DNA from: Micromonospora haikouensis
GTDB taxonomy: Bacteria; Actinomycetota; Actinomycetes; Mycobacteriales; Micromonosporaceae
Length of the DNA: 64,000 bases
Assembly: GCF_900091595.1 (NCBI RefSeq)
Contig: NZ_FMCW01000006.1
Span: 186,001 to 250,000, forward strand
Reading direction: 5' to 3'
The position numbers and the translations under genes are program-made. A model generated the notes under the pieces. It searched no databases, was not told where the DNA came from, and saw nothing but the letters and a program-made list of their open reading frames with translations. Shown one piece after another: positions 52,199 to 62,651 of the stretch (its first letter is position 1; each line of letters begins with the position of its first letter).

Positions 52199-52996
52199 AT
52201 GGAAAGCGAGCAGACCGCCGATCTGATACGCACGCAGCTCCGTCGCATCCGGACAGCCGCCGGCCTCAACCAGGAGGAACTCGGCCGACGCGCGAACTAC
52301 TCGGCCTCGACGATCTCGGCGGTGGAAACCGGCACCCGGCCGCTCGACAAGCCGTACGTCAAGCGCATGGACGAGGTGCTCGACACGGGCGGCCTATTCG
52401 AGTCCCTGCTGCGGATGGCCGAACGGGACGGCCAGCCCTCGTGGTTCCGCCCCTGGCTGGAGGCCGAACGCAACGCCACGCAACTCCGATACTTCAACCC
52501 CACGCTCGTTCCCGGCCTGCTCCAGACCGAGAACTACGCCCGCGCCGTGCTGCGCTTCGACGACACCAAGCCCGAGGCGGAGGTCGAGCGGCAGGTCGCG
52601 GCCCGCCTGGAGCGACAGGAGATCCTGGTACGCGAACACCCACCCCAGGTCGTCGCCGTGATCGACGAGGCAGCCCTACGCCGCACCGACGCCATCATGG
52701 CCGAACAACTCGCCCACCTGCTGCGAACGGCCGACCTCCCCCACGTCCACATCCACGTCATCCCGTGCTACACCGGCCTGCACGTCGGCCTGTCCGGCCC
52801 ACTCGCTCTGGCCAGGTCCGCCGATGGGGGCTGGGTGGGACACCTGGAGAACCAACTCTCCGGCTTGGTCACCGACAGCGAGGATGAGATGGCTACGCTT
52901 CTGGGACGATGGGAGGGTGTGAGAGGACTCGCCCTGCCGCGCGACCTGTCCCTCGCTCTGATGAAGGAAGTGGAGAGCCAACATGGACCTCAGTAG
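52199..52996 (+). CDS. XRE-family regulator with DUF5753 domain
   Basis: 265 residues. Helix-turn-helix at about residues 9-65 (LRRIRTAAGLNQEELGRRAN, YSASTISAVETGTRPLDKPY), followed by the DUF5753 domain (ERNATQLRYFNPTLVPGLLQ, TENYARAVLRF, VHVIPCYTGLHVGL). This is the WhiJ/AbaA-type regulator family of actinomycetes, generally paired with a DUF397 protein, as here. ATG 52199 has GGAGAAGG 3-4 nt upstream. The stop lies 14 nt inside the DUF397 gene. A 210-nt region separates it from the divergent small-gene set. Confidence 0.92.
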   Translation: MESEQTADLIRTQLRRIRTAAGLNQEELGRRANYSASTISAVETGTRPLDKPYVKRMDEVLDTGGLFESLLRMAERDGQPSWFRPWLEAERNATQLRYFNPTLVPGLLQTENYARAVLRFDDTKPEAEVERQVAARLERQEILVREHPPQVVAVIDEAALRRTDAIMAEQLAHLLRTADLPHVHIHVIPCYTGLHVGLSGPLALARSADGGWVGHLENQLSGLVTDSEDEMATLLGRWEGVRGLALPRDLSLALMKEVESQHGPQ

Positions 52997-53171
52997 CGCG
53001 CGATGGAAGAAGTCCACCCGAAGCGGCACGAGCGGCGGCGACTGCGTAGAGGTGGCCGACAACCTGACCGAGGTGGTCGCCGTCCGCGACAGCAAGGACC
53101 CCTCCGGTCCGGTGCTCGCGTTCACCCCGCAGACCTGGCGCGCGTTCGTCGAACACACCAAGCACTTCTGA
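52983..53171 (+). CDS. DUF397 protein
   Basis: 62 residues, typical for the family: MDLSSARWKKSTRSGTSGGD, then CVEVADNLTEVVAVRDSKDP and the closing FTPQTWRAFVEHTKHF. DUF397 proteins are small partners that modulate the adjacent XRE-DUF5753 regulator in development and antibiotic control in Streptomyces. The start overlaps the regulator gene by 14 nt. Confidence 0.94.
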   Translation: MDLSSARWKKSTRSGTSGGDCVEVADNLTEVVAVRDSKDPSGPVLAFTPQTWRAFVEHTKHF

Positions 53172-53290
53172 CCTCGCTCCGGCTCGCACGCAGGGCCGTC
53201 CGGTGACAGCTCGGCCTCGCGTGCGCCGCCTACAGTCGCAGCACCAACAACGTGACTCGCCAGGCGGGCCCCGGGAGGCACCCCAGCAGG

Positions 53291-53941
53291 TCAGCGCGCG
53301 TACAGGGTGAGCGCGAAGTTCTGGTCGGAGTTGTGGTTCGCGATCAGCTCGAACCGGTCGGACTCCCGGGTCTCCGCACGAGGCACGGAGAAGTCCGTGT
53401 CCACCAGCCAGCCCAGCACCGTCTTGCGCTCCTCGGGGCGCAGGACGGGACCGAGGCAGCCGTCCACCAGGGTCTGCAGCAAGGGCCACTGCACGGCACC
53501 GTGCAGCTTGACCATGCACAGGACCTGCCCCACCTCGTCCCGGCGGTCCTTGGACGGCTGACCGACCGCGGCCGAAAGCTGGTCCTGCGTGCCGGGCAGG
53601 GTCACCTGGATGGTGTGCAGCGAGCCCTTGACGGTCACCGGGCCGGGCCACCGCTCGGCCCAGGCGTCCGTCACCTGGCTCGGCGTCGCGCCGGCCAGGG
53701 CCGGCGCCGGGCCGGAGGGGGTGGCGGCGGGGGAGGCGAGTTGCTCCTCCCCCGGCTCACCGCGAGCACCTTGCGGCGCAGGAGGACGTTGCGGGCCCGC
53801 GTCCTGATGGCGCAACATCACGACGGCCACGAGCGCAGCCAGCACCAGTATCACGGCGGGCACAGCGAACACGAGCCCTCTTCTCGGCCCTGTTCTGCCG
53901 CCTGCGGGAACCGATCCGGCTTCCCATCCGGTCTCGTTCAC
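53291..53941 (-). CDS. Hypothetical single-pass membrane protein
   Basis: 216 residues. GTG 53941 has GGGGAG about 6 nt upstream. A basic cytoplasmic head (GGRTGPRRG) precedes one transmembrane segment (LVFAVPAVILVLAALVAVVM). A Pro/Ala/Gly-rich linker then leads to an extracytoplasmic domain of ~120 residues with two Cys (VGQVLCMVKLHGAVQ, TLVDGCLGPVLRPEER). No family recognised. It is convergent with the DUF397 gene and isolated from its upstream neighbour by an 827-nt inverted-repeat-rich gap. Confidence 0.72.
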   Translation of the reverse strand: MNETGWEAGSVPAGGRTGPRRGLVFAVPAVILVLAALVAVVMLRHQDAGPQRPPAPQGARGEPGEEQLASPAATPSGPAPALAGATPSQVTDAWAERWPGPVTVKGSLHTIQVTLPGTQDQLSAAVGQPSKDRRDEVGQVLCMVKLHGAVQWPLLQTLVDGCLGPVLRPEERKTVLGWLVDTDFSVPRAETRESDRFELIANHNSDQNFALTLYAR

Positions 53942-54224
53942 ATTGCGCTCCCCGTGTCACTGCGGCAATGGCAGCGAGAACGCAACTCGCCGCGGGCCGC
54001 CTCGGCGGATACCCAGAATCGCAGCTGGACCTACAGCCCGGAAGCGGATGCGCTGCGACGTCGTCGTGCACCTGCCGAGCCACGGCAGCGAATGCGACAA
54101 GGCAGACAGCCAAATGGCCATGTCGATGTCCGGAGAAGCACGGCACCCACCCTCCAGACAGCCGGCAGCATGATCGCCGCCACCAGAAACGGATCGCGTC
54201 GCTGCCGACAGGCGAGGACCGCAT

Positions 54225-54274
54225 AGATCTTGGAAGATTCGGGCCCTCAGAGGGGCCATTTTCTTCCAAGATCT
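54225..54274. repeat. 13-bp inverted repeat with AAGATC core
   Basis: AGATCTTGGAAGA (54225-54237) is perfectly inverted as TCTTCCAAGATCT (54262-54274), enclosing GGGCCCTCAGAGGGGCC, which forms an inner GGCCC/GGGCC pair, and followed by CGCAGTT. The layout (outer AAGATC stem, inner GGCC stem, CAGTT flank) is the same as the element at 48001-48081. Confidence 0.65.
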
Positions 54275-54329
54275 CGCAGTTCCGGCGTCGGGCGGATTCC
54301 CGGAGCCGCCGTTGAGCGGCGCAAGCGCG

Positions 54330-54409
54330 CAAGATCGTGCTCGATCCACGAAAGAGTGGCTACCCGCCCGGCAGCGAGGGGACTCTTTCCCTGATCGAGC
54401 ACGATCTTG
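54330..54409. repeat. 17-bp inverted repeat with AAGATCG core and inner stem
   Basis: CAAGATCGTGCTCGATC (54330-54346) pairs perfectly with GATCGAGCACGATCTTG (54393-54409). Inside, GAAAGAGT (54350-54357) pairs with ACTCTTTC (54382-54389). Third element in the window with an AAGATC core, 55 nt from the second. Confidence 0.7.
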
Positions 54410-54477
54410 TGCTCCCCAGCAGCCAAGCACCCCGTCGAACGGGACCGCGCGTTCTCGTACGGACCGCAAGCACGTCA

Positions 54478-54549
54478 GGGGTTCGCCGGGGCCCGCCCGC
54501 GGAGGGATCAAGCCTGACCGCCCGGAGCGGGCGGGCCCCGGCGAACCCC
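54478..54549. repeat. Perfect 23-bp inverted repeat
   Basis: The arm starting GGGGTTCGCCGGGGCC (54478-54500) is perfectly inverted at 54527-54549, with a 26-nt spacer. It could form a very stable hairpin. The 53942-54768 gap shows no gene; besides the three inverted repeats it only holds low-complexity GC-rich sequence. Confidence 0.75.
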
Positions 54550-54768
54550 CACCCCGACGCACCGCAACGAACGTGGCCCACCCCGACCCAAGTAATCGCC
54601 TTGCCGCAACCGGCCCGCGACGCGCATCCTTGAGCCTGTGACCAGGCCCGATCCGGACGGGCCCCGCCGGGCGCTCGGCAACGCCCGGCCTGCGGCGGCG
54701 CGGGGCGTTCACCTCTCTCTCACACGCGGCGCACCGCCCCGCGCCGCCACACCGGCCACACCGGACGC

Positions 54769-55269
54769 TCAGGCGAAGATCAGCCCGCCCACCCAGAGCA
54801 CGGCGATCACCAGCCCGGCGAGGAACTCCACCAGCATCGACAGCCCGGCGGCCTTGAGCGCGTGCACCGTCGACGGCCAGGCGAGCTGGTTGCTGCCCAG
54901 CCGCAGCCGCTCGGCTCCCCAGATCCCGCCGACGAAGCCGACGACCAGGCCGACGACCGGGATCACGAAGAAGCCCACCAGCCCCAGCACCCCGCCGGCC
55001 AGCAGCGACGACGTCGGCACGCCAGCATTCTTCAGGTTGCGGCCCGGCCACAGGTACTTGACGACGGCGCCGCCGACGGCGACGACCGTGGCGGCGGCCA
55101 GCACCAGCCAGCGGCCCGCCCCGGCGGTGCCGAAGATCGCCCAGACCAGCACCCCGCCCCAGCACAGTGGCAGCGCGGGCAGGCCCGGCACGATCACCCC
55201 GGCGAGCCCGGCCAGGATGGCCAGCGCGGCCACGATCGACACCACCGCCTGCGAATCGGTGAGACTCAT
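54769..55269 (-). CDS. DUF456 membrane protein
   Basis: 166 residues with about four to five transmembrane segments. Family opening AALAILAGLAGVIVPGLPAL followed by Gly-rich loops (VVKYLWPGRNLKNAGVPTSS, VVGLVVGFVGGIWGAERLRL). Function unknown. ATG 55269 overlaps the stop of the GGDEF-EAL gene (4 nt), so it is co-translated with it, which may indicate membrane-associated c-di-GMP signalling, though that is only context. Confidence 0.85.
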   Translation of the reverse strand: MSLTDSQAVVSIVAALAILAGLAGVIVPGLPALPLCWGGVLVWAIFGTAGAGRWLVLAAATVVAVGGAVVKYLWPGRNLKNAGVPTSSLLAGGVLGLVGFFVIPVVGLVVGFVGGIWGAERLRLGSNQLAWPSTVHALKAAGLSMLVEFLAGLVIAVLWVGGLIFA

Positions 55270-57578
55270 GGTGCCCCCTCGGCATCGTCGCGCAGCCGGG
55301 CGGTGATCTCGGCCGCCGGCACGGGCGGGCCGAACCAGCGCCCCTGCCCGGTGTCGCAGCGCAGCGACCGCAGCCGCTCCGCCTGCGCCTCCGTCTCCAC
55401 CGCCTCGGCGGTCACCCATAGTTCCAGCGCGTGTGCCAGCCGCACCAGCGCGTCCACGATCCGCTCGTCGCGGTGGTCGTCAGAGGAGGCGGATGAGGAG
55501 GCGGCGGCGGAGGCGTCGCCGGGCCGGATGCCCTCCACGAACGGCCCGGCGAGCTTGAGGCAGTGGATGGGCATCCGCCGCAGGTACGCCAGGTTCGAGT
55601 ATCCGGTGCCGAAGTCGTCGATCGCCAGCCGTACGCCCAGGTCGGCGAGCTGGTGCAGCGCGCGCAGCGGCTCACCGGCGGTGCCCATCACGGCGCTCTC
55701 GGTCAGTTCGAGCTGGAGCAGCGCGGCCGGGAGGCCCGTGCGGCCCAGCGCGCCCGCCACCGTCTCGACGATGGCGGGGTCGTTGGCCTGCCGGGCGGCC
55801 AGGTTGACGCTGACCACCAGCTTCGCCTCGGGGTACGCGCGACGCCACGCCTCGGCGTCGCGGCACGCCTGCCCGAGCACCCATTCGCCGAGGCGGACGA
55901 TCAGCCCGGTCTCCTCGGCCAGCCCGATGAACTGGTCCGGCCCGACCAGGCCCAGCTCCGGGTGTTGCCAGCGGACCAGCGCCTCCACGGCCACCATCGA
56001 CGAGTCGAGCAGCGACACGATCGGCTGGTAGTGGACCACGAACTCGCCCCGGTCCAGCGCGGCGGGCAGGCCGGCGACCAGCGCGGAGCGGGCGATGTCG
56101 CGGGCGCTGCGCTCGGGGTCGTATACGGCCCACCGGCCCCGGCCCTCGGCCTTCGCCCAGTAGAGGGTGGTGTCGGCGGCCTTCATCAGCTCCGAGGCGC
56201 TGGTCTCCCCGGCCGGGCACTCGACGATGCCGATGCTGGCGGAGACGGCCAGCTGCTGGTCGCCGACGTGCACGGGGGCGGAGACCGCGGCGAGGGCCAT
56301 CTCGGCGACGCCCACCGCGTCGTCGATGTCCTCGCCGCCGTCGACGAGGATGACGAACTCGTCGCCGCCCATCCGGGCGACGAGGTGCCCGTGCCCGGAG
56401 ACGCACTCGGCCAGCCGCCGGGCGATCACCACCAGCAGCCGGTCGCCGAGGTCGTGCCCGAGGCTGTCGTTGACCGCCTTGAAGCCGTCGAGGTCGAGGA
56501 AGCAGACCCCGATCCGGTGGTCCGGGCCCGCGTCGGCGAGGACCTGGCCGAGGGTCTCGAAGAACAGCGTACGGTTGGGCAGGCCGGTCAGCGGGTCGTG
56601 CAGCGCCTGGAAGCGCAGTCGTTGTTGCAGCTCGTACCGCTCGGTGATGTCCTCGATCATCGCCACGGTGAAGCGTGGCCGGCCGTCGTCGTGCCGGATC
56701 AGCGAGACGGCCAGGTCCGTCCAGACGATGCTGCCGTCCTTGCGGTAGTAGCGCTTCTCCACCCGGGCCGCGTCGTGTTTTCCCTCGATGAGCGCCTGGT
56801 AGAGCTCCCACATGCCGGCGGCGTCGTCGGGGTGGAACAACGACGCCACGTTCGTGCGGCGCAGCTCGTCGACGCTGTAGCCCAGCATGTCGGCGAACGC
56901 CTGGTTCACCTCGATGATCTGCCCGTCGACGCCGGCGATGCCGATGCCGATGGCCGCCCCGACGAAGACGGCCCGGAACCGCGCCTCGCTGTCGCGCAGC
57001 GCCTGCTCGACGAGGTCCCGCGCCTGCCAGGCGCTGCGGGCGATGCGTTCCTGCTGGGTGAAGGTGCGGTCGCGCAGCGCCCGGGCGAATCCGGCGGCGA
57101 GCCCACCCTGGAGGGCGGCGACCCGCTGGGCCGTGCCGGGGCGGCCCGCCCGGTCGGGCAGCACCTGGGCGACGAACCGGTCCCCGAGCGCCGCGACCGA
57201 CCAGTCGAGCAGGCCCGGCTCGGCCAGGTGCGCCTCGACCAGCGCCCGGCCGGCGCTCTCGGCCGGCCGGGCGGTGAACGCCTCGGCCAGCAGCGCCCCG
57301 GCCAGTTGCTCCGTATGAGCGAGGAGCAGCCGCTCGGCCTCGGCCGCGCTGAGCGGCACGAAGCCGAGCCGGCGGGCCGCGCGGGCCCACGCGGCGGCGT
57401 ACGACTGGGCGCCGGCCCGGCTGAAGCCCTTGCCGCCGGTCGCCGGCACGGCGGTGGCGTCACCGCCGGTTGCCGGCACTGCGGTGGCGTCACCGCCGGT
57501 CGCCGGCAGGGCGGTCGCGTCGCCTCCGGGCTCCGGCAGGGCTGTGGCGTCACCGCCGGGTTCCGGCACGGCTGTCAC
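55266..57578 (-). CDS. PAS-GGDEF-EAL cyclic-di-GMP protein
   Basis: 770 residues, GTG start. Residues 1-50 are five 10-residue repeats of (V/L)P(A/E)(T/P)GGDATA. A helical region to about 180 precedes a PAS domain (AVFVGAAIGIGIAGVDGQII, NVASLFHPDDAAGMWELYQA), then GGDEF with the intact active site ARMGGDEFVIL (404-408) and EAL with MVAVEALVRWQHPELG (532-534). The four residues in the usual RxxD inhibitory position are GHGH, so product inhibition at that site is probably absent. Both cyclase and phosphodiesterase motifs look intact. It follows a methyltransferase gene by 6 nt and overlaps the DUF456 gene. Confidence 0.93.
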   Translation of the reverse strand: MTAVPEPGGDATALPEPGGDATALPATGGDATAVPATGGDATAVPATGGKGFSRAGAQSYAAAWARAARRLGFVPLSAAEAERLLLAHTEQLAGALLAEAFTARPAESAGRALVEAHLAEPGLLDWSVAALGDRFVAQVLPDRAGRPGTAQRVAALQGGLAAGFARALRDRTFTQQERIARSAWQARDLVEQALRDSEARFRAVFVGAAIGIGIAGVDGQIIEVNQAFADMLGYSVDELRRTNVASLFHPDDAAGMWELYQALIEGKHDAARVEKRYYRKDGSIVWTDLAVSLIRHDDGRPRFTVAMIEDITERYELQQRLRFQALHDPLTGLPNRTLFFETLGQVLADAGPDHRIGVCFLDLDGFKAVNDSLGHDLGDRLLVVIARRLAECVSGHGHLVARMGGDEFVILVDGGEDIDDAVGVAEMALAAVSAPVHVGDQQLAVSASIGIVECPAGETSASELMKAADTTLYWAKAEGRGRWAVYDPERSARDIARSALVAGLPAALDRGEFVVHYQPIVSLLDSSMVAVEALVRWQHPELGLVGPDQFIGLAEETGLIVRLGEWVLGQACRDAEAWRRAYPEAKLVVSVNLAARQANDPAIVETVAGALGRTGLPAALLQLELTESAVMGTAGEPLRALHQLADLGVRLAIDDFGTGYSNLAYLRRMPIHCLKLAGPFVEGIRPGDASAAASSSASSDDHRDERIVDALVRLAHALELWVTAEAVETEAQAERLRSLRCDTGQGRWFGPPVPAAEITARLRDDAEGAP

Positions 57579-57580
57579 GA
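57431..57580 (-). repeat. Five 30-bp tandem repeats encoding the N-terminus of the GGDEF-EAL protein
   Basis: Units of exactly 30 bp begin at 57431, 57461, 57491, 57521 and 57551 (consensus CACCGCCGGTCGCCGGCACG followed by GCGGTGGCGT). Copy-number change would add or remove ten residues in frame. Confidence 0.8.
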
Positions 57581-57584
57581 CGGC

Positions 57585-58397
57585 CTAGCCGGCGGGCTGG
57601 TCGTACCGGGCGACGCCGCCGAACGCGCCGAACCGCTCGGGGTGTGCGTCCACGTCGGACGGCGAATCGGGACGCCAGAGCGGCATGTGCACCACGCCCG
57701 GCTCCAGGATCGTCCAGTCGCCGAAGAAGCCGGTGATCTCGGCGCGGGAGCGCAGCGTGATCTCGGTGGCGGTGCGCGCCGAGAGCCGCTGGGCGTCCAG
57801 CATCTCCTGCGGCTGGTCCTCGAACGTGGAGTGCGAGACGACCAGGAAGCTGCCCGGGGCGGCTGCCGCCCGCAGGGTGGCGAGGAGGTCGGCGGGACGG
57901 TCGGCGTCCGGAACGAAGTGGACCACCCCGGCGAGCAGGATGCCGACCGGGCGGTCGAGGTCGAGCAGGCCCATGGACCGGCTCGCGGCGAGGATCGCCT
58001 CGGGCTGCCGCAGGTCGGCGTGGATCACCCCGGTCAGGTCGTTGCCGGCCAGCAGCTCCCGGCTGTGCGCCACCGCCACCGGGTCGATGTCGACGTAGAC
58101 CACCCGGGCCTTCGGGTTCGCCGCCTGCGCCACCTCGTGGACGTTGCCGACGGTGGGAATCCCCGAGCCGATGTCGAGGAACTGGTCGATGCCGGCGTCC
58201 AGCAGCGCCCGGACCGCCCGGCGCAGGAACTCCCGGCCCGCCCGCATGGTCGCGGCCAGGTTCGGCGTCATGCTGGCGATCTGCTCGGCCAACTGCCGGT
58301 CGATCTCGAAGTTGTGCGCGCCGCCGAGGAAGTAGTCGTAGACCCGGGCCGCGCTCGGTCGACTCAGGTCGATCTCGGTGGGAAGTCCGTCCGCCAT
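57585..58397 (-). CDS. SAM-dependent methyltransferase (DUF574 / Methyltransf_19)
   Basis: 270 residues. The family opening PTEIDLSRPSAARVYDYFLG, followed by GAHNFEIDR, is diagnostic of a large actinomycete family. SAM motif I is QFLDIGSGIPTVGNVHEVAQ; VVYVDIDPVAVAHSRELL supplies the acidic residue binding the ribose. ATG 58397 with GGGAG 10 nt upstream is preferred to an upstream in-frame start at 58454. The substrate of the family is unknown. It directly precedes the GGDEF-EAL gene (6-nt gap). Confidence 0.9.
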   Translation of the reverse strand: MADGLPTEIDLSRPSAARVYDYFLGGAHNFEIDRQLAEQIASMTPNLAATMRAGREFLRRAVRALLDAGIDQFLDIGSGIPTVGNVHEVAQAANPKARVVYVDIDPVAVAHSRELLAGNDLTGVIHADLRQPEAILAASRSMGLLDLDRPVGILLAGVVHFVPDADRPADLLATLRAAAAPGSFLVVSHSTFEDQPQEMLDAQRLSARTATEITLRSRAEITGFFGDWTILEPGVVHMPLWRPDSPSDVDAHPERFGAFGGVARYDQPAG

Positions 58398-58577
58398 CCT
58401 GTGTCGCTCCCGCCAGTGGTCGCCGCGCCACGGGCCGTGCCGGTCGGCGGACACGGCACGGGAACGCCGGGCACGCCGACCGGCAGACCCGCAGGTCTGT
58501 GGTGTTCCACACTCTAAGCCGCAGGTTCCACCATTCGCGAGGTCTGTTTCCCGACCGGGCCGCTGCCGGGCGGCCGG

Positions 58578-59783
<1,206 letters not shown>

Positions 59784-59905
59784 CGACGTAGTCCTTCGGG
59801 GTGGGAAGGCCGACACTCAACGGGCCCGCCGGGTCGCGGCGAGGCGGCCCCAGGATATCCAAGCCGCGACCCTACCCCGCCGCCCCGCCCGCCGCCGGGG
59901 TGCAG

Positions 59906-59951
59906 GGAAGGGCCCCCTGTTAACGCATTCTGTTGTACAAGGGGCCCTTCC
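59906..59951. repeat. Dispersed palindromic element, copy B
   Basis: GGAAGGGCCCC (59906-59916) is inverted at 59941-59951 (GGGGCCCTTCC) around CTGTTAACGCATTCTG and TTGTACAA. Bases 59906-59929 are the exact reverse complement of 21974-21997. It lies in the 279-nt gap between the divergent thiolase and symporter transcription units. Confidence 0.75.
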
Positions 59952-60010
59952 TAACGCTGCTCCCACAGCGCAGGCCGGCGCATCGACGGCTGGCTGTGTA
60001 AGGAGCCTCA

Positions 60011-60035
60011 CGCCGGGCGGTCCTTCCACCCGGCG
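60011..60035 (+). promoter_or_regulatory. Hairpin upstream of the leader peptide
   Basis: CGCCGGG (60011-60017) pairs with CCCGGCG (60029-60035), loop 11 nt, ending 27 nt before the leader ATG. TATCGT, nine nt before that ATG, may be the -10 hexamer, in which case the hairpin lies in the promoter DNA rather than the RNA. Confidence 0.35.
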
Positions 60036-60062
60036 AGCGGGTGGGCGTATCGTCGGCGGGCG

Positions 60063-60155
60063 ATGACCAACGTCTGGGACCTCACCGTCCGCCTGTACGT
60101 CGACCTCCGACGGCAGGCCAGCGGCGTCTGTCCGGCGCGGCCCGTCTCCTCCTGA
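60063..60155 (+). CDS. Putative 30-residue Cys-containing leader peptide
   Basis: ATG 60063 to TGA 60153-60155 encodes MTNVWDLTVRLYVDL and then RRQASGVCPARPVSS. The central pattern LTVRLYVDLRRQASGVC matches the (L)xxRxxVDLxRxxSxxC layout of short actinobacterial leader peptides found upstream of sulfur-assimilation and Cys-related genes. The symporter gene begins 39 nt after its stop. It is too short to be a normal enzyme and is most plausibly a regulatory uORF whose translation senses cysteine supply. TATCGT nine nt upstream supports transcription starting at or near the ATG. Confidence 0.65.
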   Translation: MTNVWDLTVRLYVDLRRQASGVCPARPVSS

Positions 60156-60194
60156 CGCCCGCCCGACCGCCGTTGACCCCACTTGGACGTTCCC

Positions 60195-62601
<2,407 letters not shown>

Positions 62602-62651
62602 CCTCACCCGCCCGCCGCCGCGGGCGCGGGTCAGCGGCGGCGCGGGGCGGG

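Noticed and set aside
54312..54641. Possible small genes in the 54 kb gap
   Set aside because: Open frames there run through the inverted repeats in several frames equally well, with no ribosome-binding site or leaderless hexamer and no protein-like composition.
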